In this document: one piece after another, positions 17,747-26,226 of the stretch | Position numbering within the stretch: position 1 is the stretch's first letter | Layout of the letters: each line of letters begins with the position of its first letter | From: Candidatus Methanoperedens sp. | GTDB lineage: Archaea > Halobacteriota > Methanosarcinia > Methanosarcinales > Methanoperedenaceae | Assembly (NCBI GenBank): GCA_012026835.1 | Contig: VEPN01000014.1 | Span: 1-64,000, forward strand | Direction of reading: 5' to 3' | DNA length: 64,000 nucleotides | Program-made: the position numbers and the translations under genes | The notes under the pieces: model-generated | What the model was told of the DNA's origin: nothing | The model's input: the letters and a program-made list of their open reading frames with translations, nothing else | The model's database searches: none

Positions 17747-18508
17747 ATGGAAAAACCCAAAATACTCATTGTGGATGATGAACCGGTAAACATCGAGCTA
17801 TTGGAAGGGATCCTCTCAAAAAATTATCAGATAATAAAAGCATATAATGGGATTGAGGCTCTGGAAACGGTTAAAAACAATTTCCCCGATCTGGTACTCC
17901 TGGACATTGTGATGCCTGATATGAATGGTTACGAGATATGCAAACAGATGAAAAACAATTATGAAACAATGTCGATCCCGATAATAATAGTAACTGTCCT
18001 GAAAGAGAAAGAAAACAGGATCGAAGCAATAACAGCGGGTGCAGATGATTTTATTATCAAGCCCATTGACATTGATATTCTAAACGCCAGGGTGGAATCT
18101 CTTCTCACGACAAAAAAGAAATACTATATTTTCAGCTACCAGGATTCATTCCAGCCTGCGCCAGGCAAGAAGGATACATACCGGGTAATGGAAGACATAG
18201 TCAAGAACCACCTGGAGATGCTTATCCTGAAATTATTATACGAAAGGCCGATGTGCGGGTATGAGATTATCAAGGAGATCCATTCAAAATATAATGTATT
18301 GTTAAGCCTGGGAACTGTTTATCCCTTTTTATATTCACTTAAAAAAGAAGGAATCGTGAATATCCAATTTCCAAGAGGCGACATGAGGACAAAAATATAC
18401 TTTGCTACTGCCGAAGGGAGAAAAATAATCGAGAAAAGGATTAATGAATTTATAATTATAGAAGAATATATTTTAGGTATCATCAAGAATGGAGGATTGA
18501 ATGCTTAA
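17747..18508 (+). CDS. Response regulator with PadR-type DNA-binding domain
   Basis: 253 aa. Residues 1-120 are a receiver domain: acidic pocket VDDE, phosphoacceptor D53 in LLDIVMP, conserved Thr in IIVTVLK and Lys in FIIKPID. Residues ~150-245 form a PadR winged helix (LKLLYERPMCGYEIIKEI, then GTVYPFLYSLKKEGIV). REC-PadR fusions are rare; PadR proteins usually sense ligands rather than phosphorylation. Its own promoter is of the motility type, so it may be a phosphorylation-dependent regulator within or above that regulon. Confidence 0.85.
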   Translation: MEKPKILIVDDEPVNIELLEGILSKNYQIIKAYNGIEALETVKNNFPDLVLLDIVMPDMNGYEICKQMKNNYETMSIPIIIVTVLKEKENRIEAITAGADDFIIKPIDIDILNARVESLLTTKKKYYIFSYQDSFQPAPGKKDTYRVMEDIVKNHLEMLILKLLYERPMCGYEIIKEIHSKYNVLLSLGTVYPFLYSLKKEGIVNIQFPRGDMRTKIYFATAEGRKIIEKRINEFIIIEEYILGIIKNGGLNA

Positions 18509-18651
18509 TCCTCTAAAAATGAACTTTTTGGCTGGATGAACTGGAATTTTTAGATAGGTTTATAAATATGAAATGGAATAAAAAAATATAGTTTTTGGAA
18601 AAGGATAGGATTGTTGCGATAATAATAGCAAATATCTGCCCGGTGGTGTAA

Positions 18652-21600
18652 ATGAATCCTGGTAAAGGGGAGCCATCCATAAGTAGTAAGCCAAACAGGT
18701 TTAAGGTCAGGCTACCACTCCGCCTGGTTCTGAAGCTCCAGTCTATCATCGCTGCCGCCCTGGCGTGGCCTCTTTCACGCCTCTCTAAATCCAATGCGGA
18801 TGCCTTTAACACAATGGCTACACAACTCAAGGAAAACCTGGCCTCGCTGCATGAGAGTGAAGAGCGCTTCCGTACACTGGTTGAGCAGGCGCCTGAGGCG
18901 ATCCTTGTCCGTGACGTGGATACTGGCCTGTTCGTAGATGCAAACAGGAACGCAGAGAAGCTGTTGGGATGCAGCCGCGAAGAGATCCTTAAATCCGGGC
19001 CGGAACGGTTCTATCCGGAGTCCCAGCCCGATAACCGCCCCCTTTCCGAAAGCATGCAGGAATATACCATACGGGCTCTTGCAGGGCAAACAGTTACCTT
19101 TGAACGAACAGTCCGAAACACAGCAGGCCGGGAAATCATGTGCCAGGTGTGGCTTATCAGGCTGCCTTCGATGAACCGGAGGCTGATCCGCGGGAGTTTT
19201 ATTGATATTACAGAGCGCAAGGAAGCTGAAATGAAGCTTCAGGCTTCAAAGGAATATGCTGAGAACCTTATCCAGACCGCAAATGCCATGATCATCGGTC
19301 TGGACACTTCGGGAAATATTACGCTGTTTAATAAAGCGGCTGAGAAGATTACAGGCTATACCCAGGCCGAGTTGTCAGGTAAAAACTGGTTTGAAATATT
19401 GGTGCCTAAAGACCGATATCCTTTTGTGTGGGATGAATTCAACCGCCTTCCTTCGGGTGGATTGTCCAGGAACTTTGAAAATCCCATTCTCACGAGGAAC
19501 GGGGAAGAACGCTACATTGTCTGGCAGAACGATGAAGTGCATGAGCATGGAAAAATAGTGGGATCAATTTCTTTCGGGATAGACATCACCGAGCGTAAGC
19601 GGACTGAAGAACGGCTGGCAAAGCTGAATGAATGCTTCCTGGGTTTTGGAATTGACCCGATTGGAAATATCAACCGCCTGACCGCCCTGTGCGGGGAACT
19701 CATGGGAGCAACCTGTGCTCTATACAATCGCCTTGACAAAGGCATGCTGTGCTCATGGGGACAGTGGAACGCACCACCTGGCTATAATCCGGTTGACAAA
19801 CCGCAAGGTCACATATGTTATGATACTATTTACGGGGGCAGCGACGAGGTTCTGGTCGTTCGCAACCTGCCTGAAACCTTATACGCCCTTACCGACCCCA
19901 ACGTGGCAGCTTATAATTTGAAAACTTATGTCGGCAGGGCAATCAGGTTGGGTGAGGATTATGTGGGTTCGCTGTGCGTGGTATATCAAAATGACTTTTC
20001 TCCGGGCGAAGACGATAAAAGATTCATGGGCGTTATCGCCTCTGCAATCGCAGTGGAAGAAAGACGCAGGCGGTCTGAGAAGTCATTCATGGAATCAGAA
20101 AAAAGATTCCGTTCTATCGTGGAGTCGGCCAATGATGCAGTTATTCTTGCAAACGGCAATGGAAAAATTATCATGTGGAATAAGGGCGCTCAGGCCATAT
20201 TTGGATACACGGAAGAGGAAATGATAGGTAAACCTGCAAGTTTCATGATTCCCGAAAGATATAGGAAAAAAGTAGAGCTTGTTATGTCAACAGGTAAGTC
20301 CGACTTTTTTGGAAAAACTGTTGAATCCTTCGGGTACAGGAAAGACGGCAGCGAATTCCCGCTTGAGATATCCATTGCAACATGGACTATTGAAAAAGAA
20401 GCCTATTACAGTGTAATTATCCGCGACATCACCGGGCGCAAGCTGGCTGAGAAAAAATTACGCGAAGCCTCGTTGTATAGCAGAAGCCTCATCGAGGTAA
20501 ATCTTGACCCGCTTGTCACTATCAACCTTGAAGGCAAGATCGCAGATGTGAATAAGGCTGGTGAATTGGTGACAGGAGTGCCCCGTGACAAGCTAATAGG
20601 CAGCGATTTCCCAAGTTACGTTACAGAACCGGAAAAAGCAATGGAAGGATACCATCTTGTCTTATCTCAGGGACTTATTAAAGATTATCCGCTGACCCTT
20701 CGGCACATTTCGGGCAAAGTTACGGAAGTCCTGTTCAATGCCTCCGTATATAAGAATGAAGCCGGGGAGGTGCAGGGAGTTTTTGCTGCTGCTAGGGATA
20801 TAACGGAGCGAAAACAGCTGGAAGATAAGTTAAGCAAAACCCTGGAGCAAATGTCTCTCATAATAGAATCACTTCCGGTTGCCAGTTATATATGCAAAAC
20901 CGAGGGCGATTTTGGTACTATCTATGTTTCTGATAATATAGCAGCTTTTACAGGTTATAAACCTGAAGATTTTACTTCCAACTCTGCTTTCTGGAGTGAG
21001 AATATACATCCTGACGACAAACCAGGAGTATTTGCAGATATTCCGAAACTTTTTGAAAAAGGACATCATGAACATGAATATCGCTGGAGAATTGCTGATG
21101 GTTCCTACATATGGGTATACGATTATTTACGCTTAATAAGATTGCCGGATGGCAGTATCAGTCATATAGTCGGCATGTGGCAGGATATCACAGAACGCAA
21201 GAGGGCGCAGGAGCAGATAGAATTATTGAAACATTCAGTCGATATTCATTACGATGGCGCGTACTGGATGGATACAGACAATAAACTCGTTTACGTCAAT
21301 GATGCCGGCTGCAAGGCGCTTGGATACAGGCATGAAGAGCTGATAGGGAAGTCAGTCACTGATATCAATCCGAGGGCCACGCCTGAACGCATGAAGTCTG
21401 TGTGGGAAAAACTCCGCAAAGAAGGCTTCTTTTCCGCAGAATCCGTGCACCGCCGAAAAGACGGCAGCGAATTCCCGGTTGAGATCATATCTACATATGT
21501 GCAATTTGGCGGTAAGGAGTATAATTGCGGTTTTGCACACGACATCACTGAGAGAAAGCGGGCAGAAGAGGCCCTGCGGGAGAATGAGATGCGCTATCGC

Positions 21601-22971
21601 ACTCTCTTTAATCGGGCCGGAGATTACGTTATGGTGCTGGAAATGGGCCAGGACGGTACGCTGTTAATCCAGGACATGAATGAGGCCGCTCTCAAGGCGC
21701 ATGGTTATTCGCGCGAGGAGATCCAGGGGAGACCTCTCTCTATTATAGACCCGGAGTCATCCCCGGAAAAAAATAAGGAGAGGGGGTCCAGGCTTGGGCA
21801 TGAAGGTTCCCTTTTATTGAACGTACATCATAGGAGAAAAGATGGGTCAATGTTTGATGTCGAGGCCAGCACCCAGATGGTGCGGATTGGGGGCAAGAGA
21901 CTTATTATAAGCGTGGAACGCGATATCACTGAGCGAAAAAGGGCAGTGGGGGAACTCAAGCGTTCGAAGGAATTCAGCGAAACCATACTGAACAGCATGA
22001 ATCATGAGATATCAATTATTGATATTCGTGATTTCAGGATAATTGACGTCAACCAGGTCGTCCTTGACAGGCTGAAAATAGAGAAAAAAGATCTGATAGG
22101 GAAAAAATGCTTTGAAATAATCCATAAACAGGGTATTCCATGCACTTTCCCGGATAATATATGCCCCGTAGCGGAAACAACCAGGACCGGGAAATTTTCA
22201 ATGGCCGAGCATATCCATTATAACCGTGATGGTACAAAAGAATACGTAGAGGTCTCCACTTCCCCCATAAAAAATGAGAACGGGGAAGTAATACAGGTCG
22301 TCCATATAGCTAAAGATATTACTGAACGCAAGCGGGCAGAGGAAAAAATAATGGCCTCACTCAAAGAAAAAGAAATCCTGCTGCGGGAGATACACCACAG
22401 GGTAAAAAACAATATGCAGATAATATCGAGCCTTCTGCGGCTCCAGTCGGAAAATGTCAAAAATGAAGAATATCTTGAAATATTCAAGGATAGCTACAAC
22501 AGGATAAGAACAATGTCCCTTGTTCACGAAAAACTATACCAGTCCCGGGACTTCACGAATATAAATTTCAAAGATTACATCCATGATCTGGTGGGCAGCA
22601 TCTACCAATCTCATTTTATTGATAAAAACGTAATAAAACTGAATATGAATATCGAGACTGTTTCGCTTGGAATAGATATAGCGATCCCGTGCGGTTTGAT
22701 AATAAATGAACTGGTCACCAATTCCTTAAAATATGCATTCCCACAGGGGAGAAATGGTGAAATTGGCATAATCCTGTTCAGGATTGGGGAGAACAGGTTT
22801 GAACTGGTAGTCAGTGATAACGGGATTTCCATCCCCCAGAATATCGATTTCAGAAAAACCGAAACTCTCGGATTACGCCTGGTCTCAATGCTGGCCGAGG
22901 ACCAGCTTCTTGGAGAAATTAGTCTGGACAGGAGCAAAGGAACTGAATTTAAGATTAGATTTCGGAGTTGA
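18652..22971 (+). CDS. Multi-PAS sensor histidine kinase (8 PAS, 1 GAF, HisKA_2)
   Basis: 1439 aa. After a short N-terminus, PAS1 ~70-195, PAS2 ~196-318, GAF ~320-475, PAS3-PAS8 ~476-1230 (each ending in DITERK- or DITGRK-like text), then a HisKA_2 box EIHHRVKNNMQIISSLL and an ATPase domain (INELVTNSLKYAF, DNGISI). Cytoplasmic: no TM helix is convincing. Residues ~48-60 (DAFNTMATQLKENL) look like the end of a HAMP domain, so the protein may descend from a membrane sensor that lost its N-terminus. It overlaps the downstream REC-PAS gene by 4 bp. The start is uncertain; GGTGGTG precedes the ATG. Confidence 0.85.
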   Translation: MNPGKGEPSISSKPNRFKVRLPLRLVLKLQSIIAAALAWPLSRLSKSNADAFNTMATQLKENLASLHESEERFRTLVEQAPEAILVRDVDTGLFVDANRNAEKLLGCSREEILKSGPERFYPESQPDNRPLSESMQEYTIRALAGQTVTFERTVRNTAGREIMCQVWLIRLPSMNRRLIRGSFIDITERKEAEMKLQASKEYAENLIQTANAMIIGLDTSGNITLFNKAAEKITGYTQAELSGKNWFEILVPKDRYPFVWDEFNRLPSGGLSRNFENPILTRNGEERYIVWQNDEVHEHGKIVGSISFGIDITERKRTEERLAKLNECFLGFGIDPIGNINRLTALCGELMGATCALYNRLDKGMLCSWGQWNAPPGYNPVDKPQGHICYDTIYGGSDEVLVVRNLPETLYALTDPNVAAYNLKTYVGRAIRLGEDYVGSLCVVYQNDFSPGEDDKRFMGVIASAIAVEERRRRSEKSFMESEKRFRSIVESANDAVILANGNGKIIMWNKGAQAIFGYTEEEMIGKPASFMIPERYRKKVELVMSTGKSDFFGKTVESFGYRKDGSEFPLEISIATWTIEKEAYYSVIIRDITGRKLAEKKLREASLYSRSLIEVNLDPLVTINLEGKIADVNKAGELVTGVPRDKLIGSDFPSYVTEPEKAMEGYHLVLSQGLIKDYPLTLRHISGKVTEVLFNASVYKNEAGEVQGVFAAARDITERKQLEDKLSKTLEQMSLIIESLPVASYICKTEGDFGTIYVSDNIAAFTGYKPEDFTSNSAFWSENIHPDDKPGVFADIPKLFEKGHHEHEYRWRIADGSYIWVYDYLRLIRLPDGSISHIVGMWQDITERKRAQEQIELLKHSVDIHYDGAYWMDTDNKLVYVNDAGCKALGYRHEELIGKSVTDINPRATPERMKSVWEKLRKEGFFSAESVHRRKDGSEFPVEIISTYVQFGGKEYNCGFAHDITERKRAEEALRENEMRYRTLFNRAGDYVMVLEMGQDGTLLIQDMNEAALKAHGYSREEIQGRPLSIIDPESSPEKNKERGSRLGHEGSLLLNVHHRRKDGSMFDVEASTQMVRIGGKRLIISVERDITERKRAVGELKRSKEFSETILNSMNHEISIIDIRDFRIIDVNQVVLDRLKIEKKDLIGKKCFEIIHKQGIPCTFPDNICPVAETTRTGKFSMAEHIHYNRDGTKEYVEVSTSPIKNENGEVIQVVHIAKDITERKRAEEKIMASLKEKEILLREIHHRVKNNMQIISSLLRLQSENVKNEEYLEIFKDSYNRIRTMSLVHEKLYQSRDFTNINFKDYIHDLVGSIYQSHFIDKNVIKLNMNIETVSLGIDIAIPCGLIINELVTNSLKYAFPQGRNGEIGIILFRIGENRFELVVSDNGISIPQNIDFRKTETLGLRLVSMLAEDQLLGEISLDRSKGTEFKIRFRS

Positions 22972-23765
22972 AAAAAATGGGTCAAAAAAAAATAATGGTC
23001 GTTGAAGACGAAAGAATTGTTGCAGAAGATATACAGAGGTGCCTGAGAAAACTGGGATATGCGGTTTCGTTCGCATCATCGGGAGAAAAAGCCATCAAAG
23101 ACCTGGAAAAAAATCCTGCTGACCTGGTTTTAATGGATATAGTGCTCAAGGGTGAAAAGGACGGGATAGAAACTGCGGGGATAATTTCCTCGACCTGTGG
23201 GATACCTGTTGTGTATCTTACAGCCTATTCTGATAAAGAAATACTGGAACGGGCAAAAATAACCGGGCCTTTTGGATATATCATCAAACCCTACAATGAA
23301 AGAGAATTATATACTGTCATTGAGACTTCTCTTTACAGGCACGAGATGGAAAAAAGGTTGAGAGATAGTGAATATTTGCTTGCCGCAACGCTGCGCAGCC
23401 TTGGTGAAGCCGTTGTTGTAACTGATAAAGAAGGGAAAATAAAGATCATGAACCCTTATGCAGAGGCACTGGCTGGCTGGGACAACGGGAATGCTGCCGG
23501 AAAAAACCTGCAAACGGTTTTTAATATTATCAACGAAGAAAATGGCGAAAAGGTTGAGGATCCTGTAAAAAAAGCAATTAAAGAAGGCGCATTCTACGGC
23601 TTATCGATAAATACCGCCCTGGTATTGAAAGACGGCCAGGTATTGCCGGTTGATATTATCGGTTCAGTAATAAAAGATGATAACGATAACATCATCGGTA
23701 TATCATTTATTTTTGATGACATAGCAGAACGCAAGAAAATAGCTGAGAAGCTCAGGAAAAGATGA
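22968..23765 (+). CDS. Response regulator, REC-PAS
   Basis: 265 aa. Receiver with VVEDE pocket and phosphoacceptor Asp in LVLMDIVLKG, Thr/Lys positions VYLTAY and YIIKPYN. One PAS domain from ~130 (LGEAVVVTDKEGKI) ends in DDIAERKK. No output domain is visible. Sits in a translationally coupled chain between two histidine kinases (4-bp overlaps at both ends), so it may pass phosphate between them. The more downstream Met at residue 4 is an alternative start. Confidence 0.85.
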   Translation: MKKMGQKKIMVVEDERIVAEDIQRCLRKLGYAVSFASSGEKAIKDLEKNPADLVLMDIVLKGEKDGIETAGIISSTCGIPVVYLTAYSDKEILERAKITGPFGYIIKPYNERELYTVIETSLYRHEMEKRLRDSEYLLAATLRSLGEAVVVTDKEGKIKIMNPYAEALAGWDNGNAAGKNLQTVFNIINEENGEKVEDPVKKAIKEGAFYGLSINTALVLKDGQVLPVDIIGSVIKDDNDNIIGISFIFDDIAERKKIAEKLRKR

Positions 23766-25195
23766 CAAAGGTCAGGATACTGGTCGTCGAAGATGAAAGG
23801 ATCGTTGCCGAAGACCTGCGGGTGAGACTGCAAAAAATGGGATATGCGGTTCCTTCAACAGTATCTTCAGGTGATGAAGCCGTCAGGGAGCTTGAAAAGA
23901 ACGGGACGGATTTAGTTATCATGGATATTGTAATAAAGGGAGGGATGGACGGTATCGAGACTGCGGACATAATACGTTCACGCTTTGATGTTCCTGTAGT
24001 TTATCTTACTGCTTATACGGATGAAGAAATGCTGAACCGCGCCAGGATAACCGAGCCATTTGGTTATATCGTCAAGCCTTTTGATGAGAGAGAGCTGCAC
24101 ATCACTATTGAGATGGCGTTATACAAGTCCAAAATGGAAAATAAATTAAAAGAGGCAAAAGAACGTTTTTCTGCAACATTGAACAGTATTGGTGACGGCA
24201 TAATTGCGATGGATTCCGGCAGGAGGATATTATTCATGAACCCGGCAGCCCGGTCAATGACTGGCCTGAATGATGCCCGGGGGAAGTCTCTTGAAGAAGT
24301 TTACAATATTATTACAGACGAAAACGGTGAATCCACACTTGTCACCGGGAACGGGAAAACGATATTTGTTGAACATGCCTATACACCTCTTAAAGATAGC
24401 AGGGGGAAATTTAACGGCCTTGTCCTTGTATTTCGCGATATTTCAGAGCGAAAAAGAGCGGAAAAATTGCATCTTGAAAATATGCGCCTTAATTATGCGA
24501 ACAAGATCAAAAGCGAATTTATTGCCAATACGAGCCATGAGCTCGTCACTCCTTTGAACTTTATCATCGGCTTTTCGGACCTCCTTGTGCGAAAGGCTGT
24601 AGGAGAATTGAATGAAACACAGGAACGCTATGCAGAGAACATTAACAAAAGCGGCAGGCATCTTCTGGCGCTGATCAATGATATCCTTGACCTCTCACGG
24701 ATAGAAGCAGGGAAGATCGAGCTTTTTTTCGAAAAGATATCAGTGACTGAAACAATAAATGATACTATCTCCCTTATAAAAGAAAAAGCAGGAAAACATA
24801 ATATCCATCTCATAACAGACATCGATCCGGAACTGGAGATAGAAGCTGATGAGCAAAGATTGAAACAGGTATTGCTCAACCTGCTGGACAATGCTGTGAA
24901 ATTCAGCAAGAAAGAAGGCGGGACTATAGCTATAAAAGCAGGAAAAGAAGGGGATATGGCACGGTTCTCGGTCTCTGACACGGGTATAGGGATAAGGGAA
25001 GAGGACATGAAGAAGCTCTTTAACCAGTTTGAGCAGCTCGATTCAGGCATTTCAAAAAAATACGGGGGTACAGGCCTCGGGCTTGCCATCACGAAGAAGC
25101 TGGTGGAACTGCACGGCGGAAAGATCACGGTTGAAAGCAGGTATGGAGAATGCAGCACTTTTACTTTTATTATACCTGTCACGCAGAAAAGATAA
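23762..25195 (+). CDS. Hybrid REC-PAS-histidine kinase
   Basis: 477 aa. N-terminal receiver (VVEDE; phosphoacceptor in LVIMDIVIKGG), PAS ~135-240 (ending FRDISERKR), HisKA with TSHELVTPL near 260-275 and an HATPase with NLLDNAVKFS, DTGIGI and GGTGLGL. Its receiver is close to the receiver of the preceding gene, suggesting duplication. The receiver at the N-terminus suggests that phosphorylation by the upstream HisKA_2 kinase regulates this kinase. Last gene of the three-gene operon. Confidence 0.87.
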   Translation: MTKVRILVVEDERIVAEDLRVRLQKMGYAVPSTVSSGDEAVRELEKNGTDLVIMDIVIKGGMDGIETADIIRSRFDVPVVYLTAYTDEEMLNRARITEPFGYIVKPFDERELHITIEMALYKSKMENKLKEAKERFSATLNSIGDGIIAMDSGRRILFMNPAARSMTGLNDARGKSLEEVYNIITDENGESTLVTGNGKTIFVEHAYTPLKDSRGKFNGLVLVFRDISERKRAEKLHLENMRLNYANKIKSEFIANTSHELVTPLNFIIGFSDLLVRKAVGELNETQERYAENINKSGRHLLALINDILDLSRIEAGKIELFFEKISVTETINDTISLIKEKAGKHNIHLITDIDPELEIEADEQRLKQVLLNLLDNAVKFSKKEGGTIAIKAGKEGDMARFSVSDTGIGIREEDMKKLFNQFEQLDSGISKKYGGTGLGLAITKKLVELHGGKITVESRYGECSTFTFIIPVTQKR

Positions 25196-25390
25196 TTAGA
25201 AAAAGTTGCTGCAAATGCTGATTCTTATATAACCGGTCGCGTTTTTGAATAGATAATGCGTTTTTGGGGGGGGAACCGTATCTAATTCCGTTGAAATATA
25301 TATCAACATTGCAGCAATATTAATTGAACGGTTATTACATATATAAATTGTTATTTTTCATTTTCTGAAAGAAAAGCTTTTTATCCTTTT

Positions 25391-25804
25391 TTACCCGGCC
25401 ATCTTTAAAGCTGTCTTGAGATTAATTGGTTTGATTAAATTTCTGACCGCATCAAAATCCGCATCGTTAGTCAATATGTGCTTGATATTCTCAATTATGC
25501 CGGTTGCAGCGATCAGTGAATCCCCTGTAAAAAGCTTCTGGTTCATACGCAATTCTCCTGCGCATATTGCTATTGCCTGATCGGTATCTACGATAACCAA
25601 TTTTGTAGAGATTAACTCGTCTATTTTTCCCTTGTAAATATCTTTACCAAGGATATTTATCAATTCTGTGAGTGTAACGACTGAAATTACTCCCGTAATC
25701 TTTTGAGACTTAATAGCTTCAGCAAGCTTAAAATAAGGGCCTCCCTTGCCCTCTTCTGTAAGGAGTTCGTATATAATCGTTGTATCGATTAGAATTTTTA
25801 TCAT
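25391..25804 (-). CDS. vapC: PIN-domain toxin, VapC family
   Basis: 137 aa. PIN acidic residues are visible: Asp in ILIDTTIIYELL, Glu in TLTELINIL, Asp in FTGDSLIAATG and Asp in LTNDADFD. VapC toxins are Mg-dependent RNases. It overlaps the antitoxin stop codon by one base (TAATG), the normal arrangement of a toxin-antitoxin pair. Confidence 0.87.
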   Translation of the reverse strand: MIKILIDTTIIYELLTEEGKGGPYFKLAEAIKSQKITGVISVVTLTELINILGKDIYKGKIDELISTKLVIVDTDQAIAICAGELRMNQKLFTGDSLIAATGIIENIKHILTNDADFDAVRNLIKPINLKTALKMAG

Positions 25805-26031
25805 TACCAGTTTTCTCGCATTTCTCTAATCTTTTTTCTTACTTCCTCCTTTGTAAATACAGGCTTTACCGATCCAACCAATGTCGTGATGTCTACAGTT
25901 TTGGGTATCAACTTTATATTTCTATCTTCAACTTTAATGATTAGTTTTTCACCCTTTTTGAGTCCGAATTGTTTCCTTATTTTTGTGGGTATGACAATCT
26001 GTCCTTTTGAGCTTATTGTTATTGTTTCCAT
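25804..26031 (-). CDS. vapB: AbrB/SpoVT-type antitoxin, VapB family
   Basis: 75 aa. The swapped-hairpin motif TISSKGQIVIPTKIRKQFGL is at the N-terminus and an acidic/basic tail (KKIREMREN) follows for toxin binding. It lies immediately upstream of vapC, probably autoregulating the pair. The start of the gene is 196 bp from the first receptor gene on the other strand. Confidence 0.88.
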   Translation of the reverse strand: METITISSKGQIVIPTKIRKQFGLKKGEKLIIKVEDRNIKLIPKTVDITTLVGSVKPVFTKEEVRKKIREMRENW

Positions 26032-26086
26032 GTCTTATATCACTTACCAGTAAGATGACAGGGAATATTAATATTTTGGCATATCT

Positions 26087-26115
26087 TCACACCTTTTTCA
26101 CAAATCGGTTTATAA
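26087..26115 (+). promoter_or_regulatory. TCACA-type promoter of receptor 1
   Basis: TCACAC at 26087, TCACAA at 26098 and TTTATAA at 26109; 11/11-bp spacing. Confidence 0.8.
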
Positions 26116-26226
26116 TGTGGGCATTGTATTAGATTTTTAAGGGAACCGTTAGTGTAGCTCATAGAAATGCGCAGGATTAGCATAATCCCGATGATGGCCG
26201 AAAAAACAGGAAACATGGAGGAAAGC

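Noticed and set aside
18568-18651. Pyrrolysine read-through at TAG 18589 extending the large kinase
   Set aside because: A TAA stop at 18649 in the same frame would still end the product before the kinase start, so one recoded TAG cannot join them.
25265-25273. G8 homopolymer as a phase-variation tract
   Set aside because: It lies in an intergenic gap after the hybrid kinase, not in a coding frame or at a recognisable promoter.
25391-26031. vapBC as evidence of a mobile element between kinases and receptors
   Set aside because: No transposase, integrase, attachment site or flanking repeats are visible; toxin-antitoxin pairs are common as isolated loci.
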